This document shows positions 31,267-39,135 of a stretch of DNA of 64,000 nucleotides, in pieces. The stretch is taken from the NCBI GenBank assembly GCA_018061065.1, contig JAGOUV010000001.1, forward strand, positions 52,217 to 116,216, read 5' to 3'. The notes beneath the pieces are model-generated. The model ran no database searches, was not told the origin of the DNA, and worked only from the letters and a program-made list of their open reading frames with translations. This DNA comes from Candidatus Altimarinota bacterium (GTDB lineage Bacteria > Patescibacteriota > Gracilibacteria > UBA1369 > UM-FILTER-53-11). The translations under genes and the position numbers were made by a program. Each line of letters opens with the position of its first letter. Within the stretch, counting starts at the first letter, position 1.

Positions 31267-32568
31267 CTATTTGACTAGCAAGTTTTTCGTCTCCGGGATG
31301 ATAAATCTAAAGTTCGGCACAATGATAGAAGGAACAGTTGGCGCAACTGTAGTTGTCTGTTGTTGAACAGTAGGTGCGATAATTCTTGGTGCGGGGGCTG
31401 AGTTCGGCTGTGTATAGGTATTTTGCTGTGGCTGCTGCTGCTGTTGTTGTTGCGTTGTCGGTGCGCGGTAGTAGTAGGTAGGAGGAGTAGCTACTTGTTT
31501 AGGTAATGCCTGGAAACGAATTGCGTCAGCCTTAACACCGATTGCTTTCATAAGTTCAGGTTTGTTCAAGATGCGCTTTTTTGCCACGCGTGAGAGTCCC
31601 AATCCAATGCCGACTTTTCCATTTTTCAATGCGCTTTCTGCGCTATCAATATCATTTGAGATCGCGACGCGCTCTTCTTGTGGAATCAAATCGAGATTTA
31701 AGGCGCCAACAAAATCACGTACCTCGGTAATGGTCGTTTCTGCCTCAGCGAGCTGTTGTGCACGTGCTAAGCGAGGGGAGGTTAAGTTAACCTTTACACG
31801 ACTAATCTCCTGACGGCGTGCTTCTTTTGTCTCGTCGATAGCCTCTACTATAGCCGAAAGCTGATGCTCTTGCTCATCAGAAAAGTTGGTCAATAGGGGA
31901 GCGACCTCAATAGGTGCAGTCTCAGTGAAACGTCCAAGACGTGTCACGTGATCATCCGTAGCATGTTCTATAGTAATGAGTGCCTGCTCTGCCTCTGTTA
32001 CGGGGAGATCGTTGGTTTCGATAATATTAGTTGCTTGTCCAATAGATGACTGCATATCTGTGACCGTGCGAGAGATGTTTGCCTGAGCACCCGCTGTTAC
32101 GTGTGTATTACTTGTATATGCGTAGGCCGTTTGTATCCAGAATGCGGTAACGCCGGGTTTGTTAGTTCCATCAAGAAGATTCTCAAGCTCCGCCATACGG
32201 CGATTTGCAAAGCGAATATGGGTCTGTACTTGATCGATAGGCTTATTTGCAAACGAAAGTTCAATTTTTTCAGCGCTTCGTTTTAGTCCATAAAGAGGAT
32301 CTCCGTAGGTAACCGTATCTTGATAGCTCCACGCAGTCGTACCTCCTAATAATACTAAGAAGGTAGTTCCTGTAGCGAATACGTATTTTCTGAATATTGA
32401 AAAACCACTTTCGCGCTTGGGAGCCTGTTGCGCGGCTGCTTGCTCATTACGAAGCACGGCAAGGCGGTGTATCCCTGCAAAGACCTTAGTATCGAGGTTT
32501 GTACGAGTTTGATATTGCGGCAATTTGCTCAAGAGTGATTCGAGCTGTTGGTCCTGATATTCAGACAT
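31267..32568 (-). CDS. DUF5667-domain membrane protein, likely anti-sigma-type partner
   Basis: 433 residues from ATG 32568 ([16 protein letters not shown]). A cytoplasmic N-terminal region (about 1-60) precedes one transmembrane helix ([19 protein letters not shown]), then the DUF5667 domain ([35 protein letters not shown]), helical repeats, and a Gln/Thr/Pro-rich C-terminus with a run of Gln. The start overlaps the sigma factor stop by 8 bases, so translation is coupled. This one-helix layout downstream of an ECF sigma factor suggests a signal-sensing anti-sigma partner; that role is inferred. An earlier in-frame start would add 24 residues within the sigma gene. Confidence 0.78.
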   Translation of the reverse strand: MSEYQDQQLESLLSKLPQYQTRTNLDTKVFAGIHRLAVLRNEQAAAQQAPKRESGFSIFRKYVFATGTTFLVLLGGTTAWSYQDTVTYGDPLYGLKRSAEKIELSFANKPIDQVQTHIRFANRRMAELENLLDGTNKPGVTAFWIQTAYAYTSNTHVTAGAQANISRTVTDMQSSIGQATNIIETNDLPVTEAEQALITIEHATDDHVTRLGRFTETAPIEVAPLLTNFSDEQEHQLSAIVEAIDETKEARRQEISRVKVNLTSPRLARAQQLAEAETTITEVRDFVGALNLDLIPQEERVAISNDIDSAESALKNGKVGIGLGLSRVAKKRILNKPELMKAIGVKADAIRFQALPKQVATPPTYYYRAPTTQQQQQQQPQQNTYTQPNSAPAPRIIAPTVQQQTTTVAPTVPSIIVPNFRFIIPETKNLLVK

Positions 32569-33124
32569 TGGAGGGGAAAGGATTATGGGTGGCGTTAGTT
32601 GCCGATAGGTGCTGATTGTAGAGGTTCCGAAGTGATGCAATTGACCGCGAGAGTCCGGTGCGTATAGCTCCCTCCTCTTTTTTCATAACGGATGCAATTT
32701 CACTATTGGATAGATCGTTTACAAAACGCATAGTCAGAAGCTCACGCTGTGCCTCGGGAAGTTGTTCAATAAGGTCATGAACAATATCGAGCTGCATTTG
32801 CATGTCTACTTCTTCACCAAATTTCATGCCGCTGTCGCTCGACGGAATTTCAATAGATTCATCGAGTGATAATACGTCTTTTTTAGACGTCACGTAATTA
32901 ATGAGGTGATTGTGCGCTATCGTAAAGATCCATGTTTTGAATGAGCGTTTGCGATCATATGAATCTAGGTGTTCGTAGGCTTTTATGAAGACTTCTGCGG
33001 TGAGGTCTTCAGCTACATCCTGATCAAACGATACGCGGTATAAGAGGTAGTTATAGATCGATTTCTTAAACTCCTCATAATACTTTGTGAACTCTTGTAG
33101 TGCGTCGTTGTTATTACGAGTCAT
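32561..33124 (-). CDS. ECF-type RNA polymerase sigma factor
   Basis: 187 residues. Region 2 is seen in YNYLLYRVSFDQDVAEDLTAE-VFIKAYEHLDSY and FKTWIFTIAHNHLINYV (the -10 recognition helix), region 4 in LPEAQRELLTMRFVNDLSNSEIASVM with its helix-turn-helix and GAIRTGLSRSIASLR. It directs transcription of a stress or envelope regulon, and is coupled to the DUF5667 membrane protein. A perfect 8-bp inverted repeat lies 22-40 bases upstream. No target promoters could be identified by eye. Confidence 0.93.
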   Translation of the reverse strand: MTRNNNDALQEFTKYYEEFKKSIYNYLLYRVSFDQDVAEDLTAEVFIKAYEHLDSYDRKRSFKTWIFTIAHNHLINYVTSKKDVLSLDESIEIPSSDSGMKFGEEVDMQMQLDIVHDLIEQLPEAQRELLTMRFVNDLSNSEIASVMKKEEGAIRTGLSRSIASLRNLYNQHLSATNATHNPFPSNV

Positions 33125-33145
33125 ATTGAGAATTCACGAGTAAAT

Positions 33146-33164
33146 ATACATTCAAAGAATGTAT
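33146..33164. promoter_or_regulatory. Perfect inverted repeat upstream of the sigma factor operon
   Basis: ATACATTC and GAATGTAT flank three A bases, giving a perfect 8-bp dyad centred 31 bases before the sigma factor ATG. There is no T run after it, so it is not a typical terminator. It could be an operator for the sigma operon, or a weak hairpin between rpsT and the sigma gene. Confidence 0.4.
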
Positions 33165-33193
33165 TCGTTACAGTGAACTAGTTTTAATATACG

Positions 33194-33457
33194 TTAAGCT
33201 GTTTTTTTCGCAAGAGAAGCGAGTGCTGACTTCTTACGAGCTGCGTTGTTTTTGTGGAGCAGATTATGCTTTACTGACTTATCGATAACACTCATTGCTT
33301 CAGGCATCTTCTTGATAAATTCATCCATTTTCTTAGCCTTAACGAGCTTCATCATGTCTTTCATGGTGTCTTTCAACGTATCTCGGTAAACACGGTTTAC
33401 GAGACGTCGCTTGTTTGACTTGCGGAGATCCTTGATGGAAGCTTTAATGATTGGCAT
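33194..33457 (-). CDS. rpsT: 30S ribosomal protein S20 (bS20)
   Basis: 87 residues, Lys/Arg-rich and helical. IKASIKDLRKSNKRRLVNR at the start and KSVKHNLLHKNNAARKKSAL near the end are the S20 hallmarks. S20 binds 16S rRNA early in 30S assembly. A good sigma-70 promoter ends 10 bases before the ATG, so the leader is only a few bases. Confidence 0.95.
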   Translation of the reverse strand: MPIIKASIKDLRKSNKRRLVNRVYRDTLKDTMKDMMKLVKAKKMDEFIKKMPEAMSVIDKSVKHNLLHKNNAARKKSALASLAKKTA

Positions 33458-33467
33458 AGGCTGGCGT

Positions 33468-33497
33468 ACTATAATCTAGCCACCAGTCAGGAGTCAA
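33468..33497 (-). promoter_or_regulatory. Sigma-70 promoter of rpsT
   Basis: On the minus strand TTGACT (33497-33492) and TATAGT (33473-33468) are 18 bases apart, each one mismatch from consensus. The expected start site is about 4 bases before the ATG at 33457. Confidence 0.6.
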
Positions 33498-33525
33498 GAG
33501 TAAACATTAAATTAATTTTCCTTCT

Positions 33526-34104
33526 ATGATCGAGAACTTAGAACCTCATACATCAATAATCCTGGCTTCGGGCTCAAAATGGCGCAAAAGACTCATGAAA
33601 AAGTGGCATATACCCTGTAAAATTGCGGTAACTGACTTTGAGGAACGGCAAAAAGGGGAGCCTTCTGAGTTGGTGAGGTATAACGCGGAAGGCAAGGCGC
33701 AGATAGCTGCACTACGTTTTCCAGATGCGCTCGTCATTGGGGTGGATACGATTGGGGTTATTGGAAAGCGGATTTTAACAAAGCCGGTAGATATGGATGA
33801 TGCGCGGAAGATGCTCAAACGCCTTTCGGGAAGTACCCATGAGGTGCTCACGGGGCTGACGCTTATATATAAGGGTAAGAAAAAGAGCGTTGTGGTTCGT
33901 ACCGGATTGAAATTTAGAAAAGTTTCAGCTGCAGAAATTGAAAAATATCTTGGGTCGGGTCAGTGGAAAGGGAAGGCGGGAGCGTATGCAATTCAAGGAC
34001 GAGCAAAAGGTTTTCTTGACGAAATAGAAGGGGATTTTACAAATGTGGTCGGATTGCCTATGCCTACGTTGATTAAGATGTTGAAAGCCTGGAAGGTAGT
34101 GTAG
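33526..34104 (+). CDS. maf: Maf-family nucleotide pyrophosphatase
   Basis: 192 residues. SIILASGSKWRKRLMKK is the N-terminal S-x-S-x-x-R signature; VIGVDTIGVIGKRILTKP carries the catalytic Asp; MLKRLSGSTHEVLTGL and WKGKAGAYAIQG complete the fold, followed by EGDFTNVVGLPM. Maf proteins hydrolyse non-canonical or canonical NTPs to NMPs and have been linked to septum control. The gene is 68 bases from the divergent rpsT start and 11 bases before the YtxH-like gene. Confidence 0.92.
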   Translation: MIENLEPHTSIILASGSKWRKRLMKKWHIPCKIAVTDFEERQKGEPSELVRYNAEGKAQIAALRFPDALVIGVDTIGVIGKRILTKPVDMDDARKMLKRLSGSTHEVLTGLTLIYKGKKKSVVVRTGLKFRKVSAAEIEKYLGSGQWKGKAGAYAIQGRAKGFLDEIEGDFTNVVGLPMPTLIKMLKAWKVV

Positions 34105-34115
34105 GATGGTGAGTA

Positions 34116-34529
34116 ATGGGAGCTCGCAGTAAAATTGGTTGGTTATTTGGACTTTTATTTGGCGGACTTATGGGGATTTTATTTGCGCCGCGAAAGGGTA
34201 TTGATTTGCGGAAAAAAATTAAGAAAGATCGCGATGATGGAAAGTTGGGAGTGGCTCCATTGCAGGATGATGTGAAGCAAATCATGCACGATATTGGTTC
34301 AATGGCGAAGGATTTTTATGATTCACCGGGGGTAAATGAGATGATTCAAAAAGGCAAAAAAGCCATTGGCGAGGTAGCTCATACGGTGAAAGAAGATTTT
34401 AGCGAGGTATTGGAAAAAATGAATGCCGAACAGCAACCGCCGGTAAAAATTAAGAAACGCGCGGTGTCTTCTAAGGTTTCAACGAATAAAAAACACGTAA
34501 GCCGTAGCCGCAAGACAAAAGAAAAATAA
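34116..34529 (+). CDS. YtxH-like membrane-anchored protein
   Basis: 137 residues. A short N-terminal hydrophobic helix with glycines (IGWLFGLLFGGLMGILFAPRKG) is the YtxH signature, including the basic FAPRKG turn. A helical charged region and a Lys/Arg-rich tail (KKHVSRSRKTKEK) follow. Related small proteins are stress- or envelope-associated in Bacillus; function here is unknown. The last 51 bases overlap the 3' end of the convergent frdD. Confidence 0.75.
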   Translation: MGARSKIGWLFGLLFGGLMGILFAPRKGIDLRKKIKKDRDDGKLGVAPLQDDVKQIMHDIGSMAKDFYDSPGVNEMIQKGKKAIGEVAHTVKEDFSEVLEKMNAEQQPPVKIKKRAVSSKVSTNKKHVSRSRKTKEK

Positions 34530-34829
34530 CAGAATACAGAGGACGTCGACTGCCTTTTGAATTTTGTGGAATCCAAGATCAAAAACGATGGTTTTTACGC
34601 GATACAGTCCGTGGTAGGCCGCAGCCAGAATGATCACTGAAAAATAAATTGAAGTGATGAGCGGATGGATGAGCTCAGCGGTTGGCATTTCTTTCGTATA
34701 GAGAAGTGCGGCAATAAATCCCGGGAGCACAAAGGCACAGAGCATGGCAGTGCCACTGAAAAGGAACCAGAGTACGCCTTTTAGGTAGGCGGGTTTGTTA
34801 GTTGATGGGGTTGCCTGAGAAGATGCCAT
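34479..34829 (-). CDS. frdD: Fumarate reductase membrane subunit D
   Basis: 116 residues, three hydrophobic helices. VLWFLFSGTAMLCAFVLPG aligns with the FrdD WGLFGAGGMWSAIIAP start, and HGLYRVKTIVFDLG with its LHRMHHAMHDL segment. The second His of the E. coli pattern is not conserved. It anchors the FrdAB head to the membrane with FrdC and forms the quinone site. It overlaps frdC by 32 bases, and its 3' end overlaps the convergent YtxH-like gene by 51 bases. Identification rests on synteny plus these partial matches. Confidence 0.85.
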   Translation of the reverse strand: MASSQATPSTNKPAYLKGVLWFLFSGTAMLCAFVLPGFIAALLYTKEMPTAELIHPLITSIYFSVIILAAAYHGLYRVKTIVFDLGFHKIQKAVDVLCILLFFFCLAATAYVFFIR

Positions 34830-35175
34830 AGAAATAAATAATGAGAGCGCTCACGCAAAGGAACGTGAGCATGAGGCCAATGAAGAGGAGGATCTGGATT
34901 TTTTTTGGCAATTGAAACGGGGTGACTTGTGCCGTGACCCAGAGCCAGGTGACGGTGTGAATGAGGCTGGCGATGAGCGTGACGATGCTCGCGATGTAAA
35001 AGTGCGATGAGCGTAAAAATAAGAAAATTTCGTCATTGAGGGTGAACTTGAGTGCGAAGATGACAAAATAAATTGCGTAGGCAGCGATGACGACTCCGGT
35101 GAATTCACGGAGGAAATATATGATGGTTTTTGGATTGCGGGTCCACCAGAGTGCGGATTGTTTTTGTTCGTACAT
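34798..35175 (-). CDS. frdC: Fumarate reductase membrane subunit C
   Basis: 125 residues, three hydrophobic helices. LWWTRNPKTIIYFLREFTG closely follows the E. coli FrdC TWWKKLPFYRFYMLREGTA, including the Glu of LRE (E24 here, E29 in E. coli) reported to act in menaquinol oxidation; LIASLIHTVTWL matches the second helix. The resemblance to FrdC places the complex among haem-less type D quinol:fumarate reductases. It is 3 bases after frdB and overlaps frdD. Confidence 0.9.
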   Translation of the reverse strand: MYEQKQSALWWTRNPKTIIYFLREFTGVVIAAYAIYFVIFALKFTLNDEIFLFLRSSHFYIASIVTLIASLIHTVTWLWVTAQVTPFQLPKKIQILLFIGLMLTFLCVSALIIYFYGIFSGNPIN

Positions 35176-35178
35176 AGT

Positions 35179-35916
35179 TTATTTGCTTACGACTTTTTGG
35201 CCGAGTCTGAGCGCGCCCATGAGTTTAAGGCGCTGGAGTGCAAGGGCAGGATCAACACGTTTAGGACAGGCAGATGAACATTCGCCTACAAAGCTACATT
35301 TCCACACGCCTTTTTCTCCGATCACGTTATCCATGCGTTGTTTTTTTGCCGGTTTTTCTTCGCGTGAGTCTGATTGATAGCGATACGCGAGCGCAGCGGC
35401 GGCGGGTCCGACGAAATCTTTTGTCTCTCCGTAGACGGGACACGCCGAGTAGCAAATCATGCACTTGATGCACTGGCTTGTTTGGTCTAATTTTTCGCGA
35501 TCTTCCGGCTCTTGTAAATACTCGCCTTGGCTCAATGCTTTTTTCTGCATGCGTTCTATGTACGGCATGGTGGAGCGCATTTTTTCAAAGACATCAGAAA
35601 TATCCACCACTAAGTCTTTCATCACGGGGAAGTTTCTCAAGGGCTCAATTTTCATGGGCTGCTTAACATCTTTCATGTAGGTCTGGCAGGTGAGCACCGG
35701 TTTGCCATTTACCACTGCAGCGCAGCTCCCGCAAATTCCCATACGGCATGACCAACGATAGGTGAGGGAGGTGTCTTGTTTATCTTTTATGCGATTGAGC
35801 GCGTCGAGTACCGTCATATCTGACTCAAATCCCAACTCAAACGTCTGATAATACGGTTGGGTATTTTTCTCCGGTAGATAGCGCTTGATTAATACGCTCG
35901 TGCTTGTGGTTTCCAT
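35179..35916 (-). CDS. frdB: Fumarate reductase iron-sulfur subunit
   Basis: 245 residues. The [2Fe-2S] cluster ligands are C57, C62, C65 and C77 (SCRMGICGSC and LTC), the [4Fe-4S] cluster is CIKCMICYSACP (C149, C152, C155, C159), and the [3Fe-4S] cluster lies in CSFVGECSSACPKRVDP plus the earlier Cys-Pro. All expected cysteines are present. It relays electrons between the membrane quinone site and FAD. The gene overlaps frdA by 28 bases. Confidence 0.96.
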   Translation of the reverse strand: METTSTSVLIKRYLPEKNTQPYYQTFELGFESDMTVLDALNRIKDKQDTSLTYRWSCRMGICGSCAAVVNGKPVLTCQTYMKDVKQPMKIEPLRNFPVMKDLVVDISDVFEKMRSTMPYIERMQKKALSQGEYLQEPEDREKLDQTSQCIKCMICYSACPVYGETKDFVGPAAAALAYRYQSDSREEKPAKKQRMDNVIGEKGVWKCSFVGECSSACPKRVDPALALQRLKLMGALRLGQKVVSK

Positions 35917-37595
35917 TTAGTAATGGTTACGGGTTTTTTCGTGATCTGCATGGCTCCTTCTGCAGATTTTACGGCGAGTGAGTGGTGTAGATAATTCGCG
36001 TCGTCGCGCTCTAGGTGATCGGTGCGGAAATGCGAACCGCGGGATTCTTTTCGTGCAGCTGCGCTCAGAATAACTGCCTCAGCGGCGATCATCATATTTT
36101 GTAATTCTAAGTATCCGGTGAGGTCGGTATTAAATGTTCTGCTTGAATCGTGAATGCCGATATGTTCTGCGCGTTTTTTTATATCGTTGAATTTTGTGAT
36201 TCCGGCCTGAAGTGTTTTTTCATCGCGTTCGATACTTACATAATCCTGCATGCATGATTGCAAATCCTCGCGGACACTTGCGAGCGATTCAGTGCCTTTT
36301 TTCTCGAGCAGTTTCAGGATGCGCTGCTCTTCATTTCTGGCTTCAGCCGAGGCTTCAGTCGAGGTATTCTTTTTTTGCTTTATCGAAAATTCAGCTGCTT
36401 GTTCTCCGGCAACTCTTCCAAAAACTAAACACTCAGCGAGTGAGTTTGAGCCTAGACGGTTGGCACCATTCATACTTACACAGGCTGTTTCACCTGCGGC
36501 AAATAATCCTGCAATATTCGTCTTTGCGTCTTTATCCGTATCCACGCCACCCATAAAATAATGGGCTACGGGCATAACGGGAATGGGTTCTTTAATAGGA
36601 TCAATGCCGGCAAAATCCATAGCACACTCGCGCACGAGAGGAAGACGCTCGTTGATGATTTTTTCACCCAAGTGGCGAATGTCTAAGTGTACGTAACTTC
36701 CATAGGGACCTTTCCATCCGCGGCCTGCTTTGATCTCGCTGATGATGGAGCGCGATATGATATCGCGCGGACCTAACTCCATTTTAGTGGGCAAATAATC
36801 TTTCATGAAACGCTCGCCCTTATTGTTCAATAAATATCCGCCTTCACCACGCGCACCCTCGGTAATTAAAATGCCTGTTCTTGGTAGTCCTGTGGGATGA
36901 AACTGTACAAATTCCATGTCTTTTAATCCCACTCCTGCGTTGTATGCAAGTGCCATTCCATCGCCCGTTTTAATTCCTGCATTGGTTGTAAATGCGTACA
37001 CTTTTCCTGCACCGCCCGTTGCCAAAATAATTGCGTTTGCCGCGAATTCAGAAATCTCACCGGTAGGTAAATGTATGGCCACCACACTGCGCGCCGTCTG
37101 ATGTTCCGTAATAAGTTTTGTCACAAACCACTCGTCGAATCGAATGATATTTTCATATTTTAGAGTGCGCTCAAAAAGGCTGTGAAGCATGTAGAACCCC
37201 GTTTTATCTGCGGCATAGACGGTGCGTTTCACACTCATGCCACCGAAGGCGCGTACGGCAATTTTTCCGCCTTCTTCACGGCTCCACGGACATCCCCAGT
37301 GCTCCATTTGAATAATTTCTTTGGGAGATTCAGTTACAAAAAAATCCACCGCATCTTGGTCTGCTAAATAATCGCTTCCGCGAATCGTATCGAAGCAGTG
37401 CTGCTCATGGCTGTCGTACTCGCGCATGACACCTGCAATACCACCTTCTGCTGAGACGGTGTGACTGCGGACAGGATACACTTTTGATATTAAGCCGATT
37501 CGTAATTGAGGATAGTTCTCGGCTGCAGCTAGGGCAGCGCGTAAACCAGCGGCTCCTCCTCCTACAATAAGTATATCGACTGAGTGGCGATTCAC
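35889..37595 (-). CDS. frdA: Fumarate reductase flavoprotein subunit
   Basis: 568 residues. FAD binding: GGGAAGLRAALAAAE (12-26) and the covalent-FAD His45 in SHTVSAEGG. Active site: VQFHPTGL and ITEGARGEGGYLLN with the catalytic Arg, and MPVAHYFMGGV plus NRLGSNSLAE. These are the complete SdhA/FrdA signatures; the operon order A-B-C-D and subunits C and D favour fumarate reductase, not succinate dehydrogenase. It reduces fumarate to succinate as terminal electron acceptor. The start is a GTG 6 bases after a TATAAT box, predicting a leaderless operon mRNA. Confidence 0.96.
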   Translation of the reverse strand: MNRHSVDILIVGGGAAGLRAALAAAENYPQLRIGLISKVYPVRSHTVSAEGGIAGVMREYDSHEQHCFDTIRGSDYLADQDAVDFFVTESPKEIIQMEHWGCPWSREEGGKIAVRAFGGMSVKRTVYAADKTGFYMLHSLFERTLKYENIIRFDEWFVTKLITEHQTARSVVAIHLPTGEISEFAANAIILATGGAGKVYAFTTNAGIKTGDGMALAYNAGVGLKDMEFVQFHPTGLPRTGILITEGARGEGGYLLNNKGERFMKDYLPTKMELGPRDIISRSIISEIKAGRGWKGPYGSYVHLDIRHLGEKIINERLPLVRECAMDFAGIDPIKEPIPVMPVAHYFMGGVDTDKDAKTNIAGLFAAGETACVSMNGANRLGSNSLAECLVFGRVAGEQAAEFSIKQKKNTSTEASAEARNEEQRILKLLEKKGTESLASVREDLQSCMQDYVSIERDEKTLQAGITKFNDIKKRAEHIGIHDSSRTFNTDLTGYLELQNMMIAAEAVILSAAARKESRGSHFRTDHLERDDANYLHHSLAVKSAEGAMQITKKPVTITKWKPQARAY

Positions 37596-37601
37596 GCTCG
37601 T

Positions 37602-37607
37602 ATTATA
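37602..37607 (-). promoter_or_regulatory. -10 element TATAAT, 6 bases before GTG start of frdA
   Basis: A consensus TATAAT on the minus strand ends at 37602, 6 bases before the GTG at 37595. It follows the terminator of the upstream gene. No convincing -35 box is seen. Confidence 0.5.
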
Positions 37608-37624
37608 TAGCGGTTGGCTACATA

Positions 37625-37655
37625 TAAAAAGCCCCGGGATATTATTCCCAGGGCT
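37625..37655 (-). terminator. Rho-independent terminator of the 443-residue protein gene
   Basis: A 10-bp stem with one mismatch (AGCCCTGGGA / TCCCGGGGCT on the minus strand) and a 6-base loop is followed by TTTTTA. It lies 16 bases after the stop codon at 37671. Confidence 0.85.
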
Positions 37656-37670
37656 CTAAATTTCTCGTTA

Positions 37671-39002
37671 CTATTTCTGTGCCTTTTTCTTGCGGCGGAG
37701 GAAGTAAGCCAAGTTTGCTATACCAATTCCCATTGGATAGAGGAGCATTTCAGGGCCTGTTTCTCCACGGATTGATGCACCGTGCAATGCACGTGCTCTA
37801 CTTGCGTTGAGCGCGAGTGCCTGTTGCGCTGCTAAACGTTCTGCAGCGGCTGCAGCATTTGCGGCAGCGGTGTCTTGAACGTCAGTACTTGTATCACTGG
37901 TTCCTACAGTTGGTGGCTCTTGAGAATTTAAATCAAATTCACTGCCTACTGAATCAAAACCATTGTCTCGTAATGCGGCAAAGTCACTATTGTTGCGAGC
38001 GGATTCATCTGCTGCGGCGCCACGCTGTTCCTCTACGACGGGAGCCACTACGGGGGCAGCGGCTGGATCTACGACTGGATCTGCAACAGCGACTGCACCA
38101 CCATCACCGCGTGCGGCGGCGGCATTTGCAGCATCGAGAGCTGCTTGTCTATCAAGTTCAGCTTGGCGAGCAGCGCGATCTGCTTCTATACGTGCAGCTT
38201 CTTCTGCTGCTTGTAGGGCAACGGCGCGTCGAGCCATTTCTTCTGGAGACACACAACCATCGTCATTTGGATTAGCGGCGCAACGTTCAGCTTCAGCGCG
38301 GGCAGCGGCAGCTGCTTCTTCAATAGGATCGAGAGCCTGATCTCCAACAACGACACAGCCTTCAGCTGCTGGGTCAGAGGCACAACGTTCAGCTTCAGCG
38401 AGAGCGGCAGCCTCGACAATAGCGCGCTCTGCTGCTTCACGAGCAGCAGCATTTGCGGCCTCAGCGCAGCCTTCTCCATCTGGATTAGCGGCGCAATCTA
38501 CATCAGCAGCAGCGGCTTGGTCACCGGCACCAGCGTCAGCGGCTTGATCATCAGCGACAGGAACATCGCCAGCACCGGCATCAGCGGCTTGATCATCAGC
38601 GACAGGAACATCGCCAGCACCGGCATCAGCGGCTTGATCATCAGCGACAGGAACATCAGCAGCACCAGCGTCAGCGGCTTGATCATCAGCGACAGGAACA
38701 TCAACAGCACCAGCGTCAGCGGCTTGATCATCAGCGACAGGAACATCAGCAGCACCAGCGTCAGCGGCTTGATCATTAACTGGTGGAGCAGCTTCAGCAG
38801 CTGGATCGGGACAAACATCGCCTTCAGCTGGATCACAACCTAATATTACGCGCTCGTCACCTTTATAAAGTTTTCCGCCACTAAATATAACCATGCTCCC
38901 AATCACCAGTACTCCCAGGAGAGATGCGATAATTACAAATTTATTTCGTTTTGCTTTAGGAGCATTTGGCTCCGCACCGCTAACTTGCAAGATATTTTCC
39001 AT
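37671..39002 (-). CDS. Surface protein with 15-residue repeats, Cys pairs and TGP-type C-terminal tail
   Basis: 443 residues from ATG 39002; a strong promoter at 39029-39058 lies downstream of the only earlier start, which excludes it. One N-terminal transmembrane segment (FVIIASLLGVLVIGSMVIF) precedes six tandem copies of a DQAADAGA-VPVAD unit, then Ala/Glu-rich helix with spaced cysteine pairs (CAANPDGEGC, CASDPAAEGC, CAANPNDDGC), and a Gln/Thr-rich linker. The C-terminus reads RGETGPEMLLYP, a hydrophobic stretch and RRKKKAQK, a sorting-signal-like tail shared with the 1311-residue protein. It probably spans or decorates the envelope. Function unknown. Confidence 0.75.
   Translation of the reverse strand: MENILQVSGAEPNAPKAKRNKFVIIASLLGVLVIGSMVIFSGGKLYKGDERVILGCDPAEGDVCPDPAAEAAPPVNDQAADAGAADVPVADDQAADAGAVDVPVADDQAADAGAADVPVADDQAADAGAGDVPVADDQAADAGAGDVPVADDQAADAGAGDQAAAADVDCAANPDGEGCAEAANAAAREAAERAIVEAAALAEAERCASDPAAEGCVVVGDQALDPIEEAAAAARAEAERCAANPNDDGCVSPEEMARRAVALQAAEEAARIEADRAARQAELDRQAALDAANAAAARGDGGAVAVADPVVDPAAAPVVAPVVEEQRGAAADESARNNSDFAALRDNGFDSVGSEFDLNSQEPPTVGTSDTSTDVQDTAAANAAAAAERLAAQQALALNASRARALHGASIRGETGPEMLLYPMGIGIANLAYFLRRKKKAQK
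38523..38785 (-). repeat. Six tandem 45-bp coding repeats
   Basis: The sequence GGCTTGATCA on the plus strand recurs at exact 45-base intervals (38541, 38586, 38631, 38676, 38721, 38766). The units encode VPVADDQAADAGA followed by VD, AD or GD. Near-identity at the DNA level makes copy-number change by recombination or slippage likely. Confidence 0.92.
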
Positions 39003-39028
39003 ATGTTTTGGTTTAAGATTATCAACTA

Positions 39029-39058
39029 ATAATATCATATATTAAGTGAATATGTCAA
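39029..39058 (-). promoter_or_regulatory. Strong sigma-70 promoter of the 443-residue protein gene
   Basis: A perfect -35 TTGACA (39058-39053) and a -10 TATTAT (39034-39029, one mismatch) are 18 bases apart on the minus strand. The expected start near 39022 gives a leader of about 20 bases to ATG 39002 and excludes the earlier ATG at 39038. Confidence 0.65.
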
Positions 39059-39072
39059 ATACCGTCATGGGT

Positions 39073-39111
39073 TATAAAAATAGACGCGTTCCCTGAGGTC
39101 GGCGTCTATTT
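39073..39111 (-). terminator. Rho-independent terminator of the 1311-residue protein gene
   Basis: A perfect 10-bp stem (AAATAGACGC / GCGTCTATTT) with a 14-base loop leads into TTTTTATAA on the minus strand. It lies 25 bases after the stop at 39136. Confidence 0.8.
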
Positions 39112-39135
39112 AATGTTTATTTGTTAACCTTCTTT

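Noticed and set aside
38523-38785. Evenly spaced repeats that could be mistaken for a CRISPR array
   Set aside because: The 45-bp units are contiguous without unique spacers and are in frame inside a coding sequence.
39003-39038. Earlier start codon (ATG 39038) for the 443-residue surface protein
   Set aside because: The promoter -10 box overlaps this start, so transcription begins downstream of it; ATG 39002 is used.
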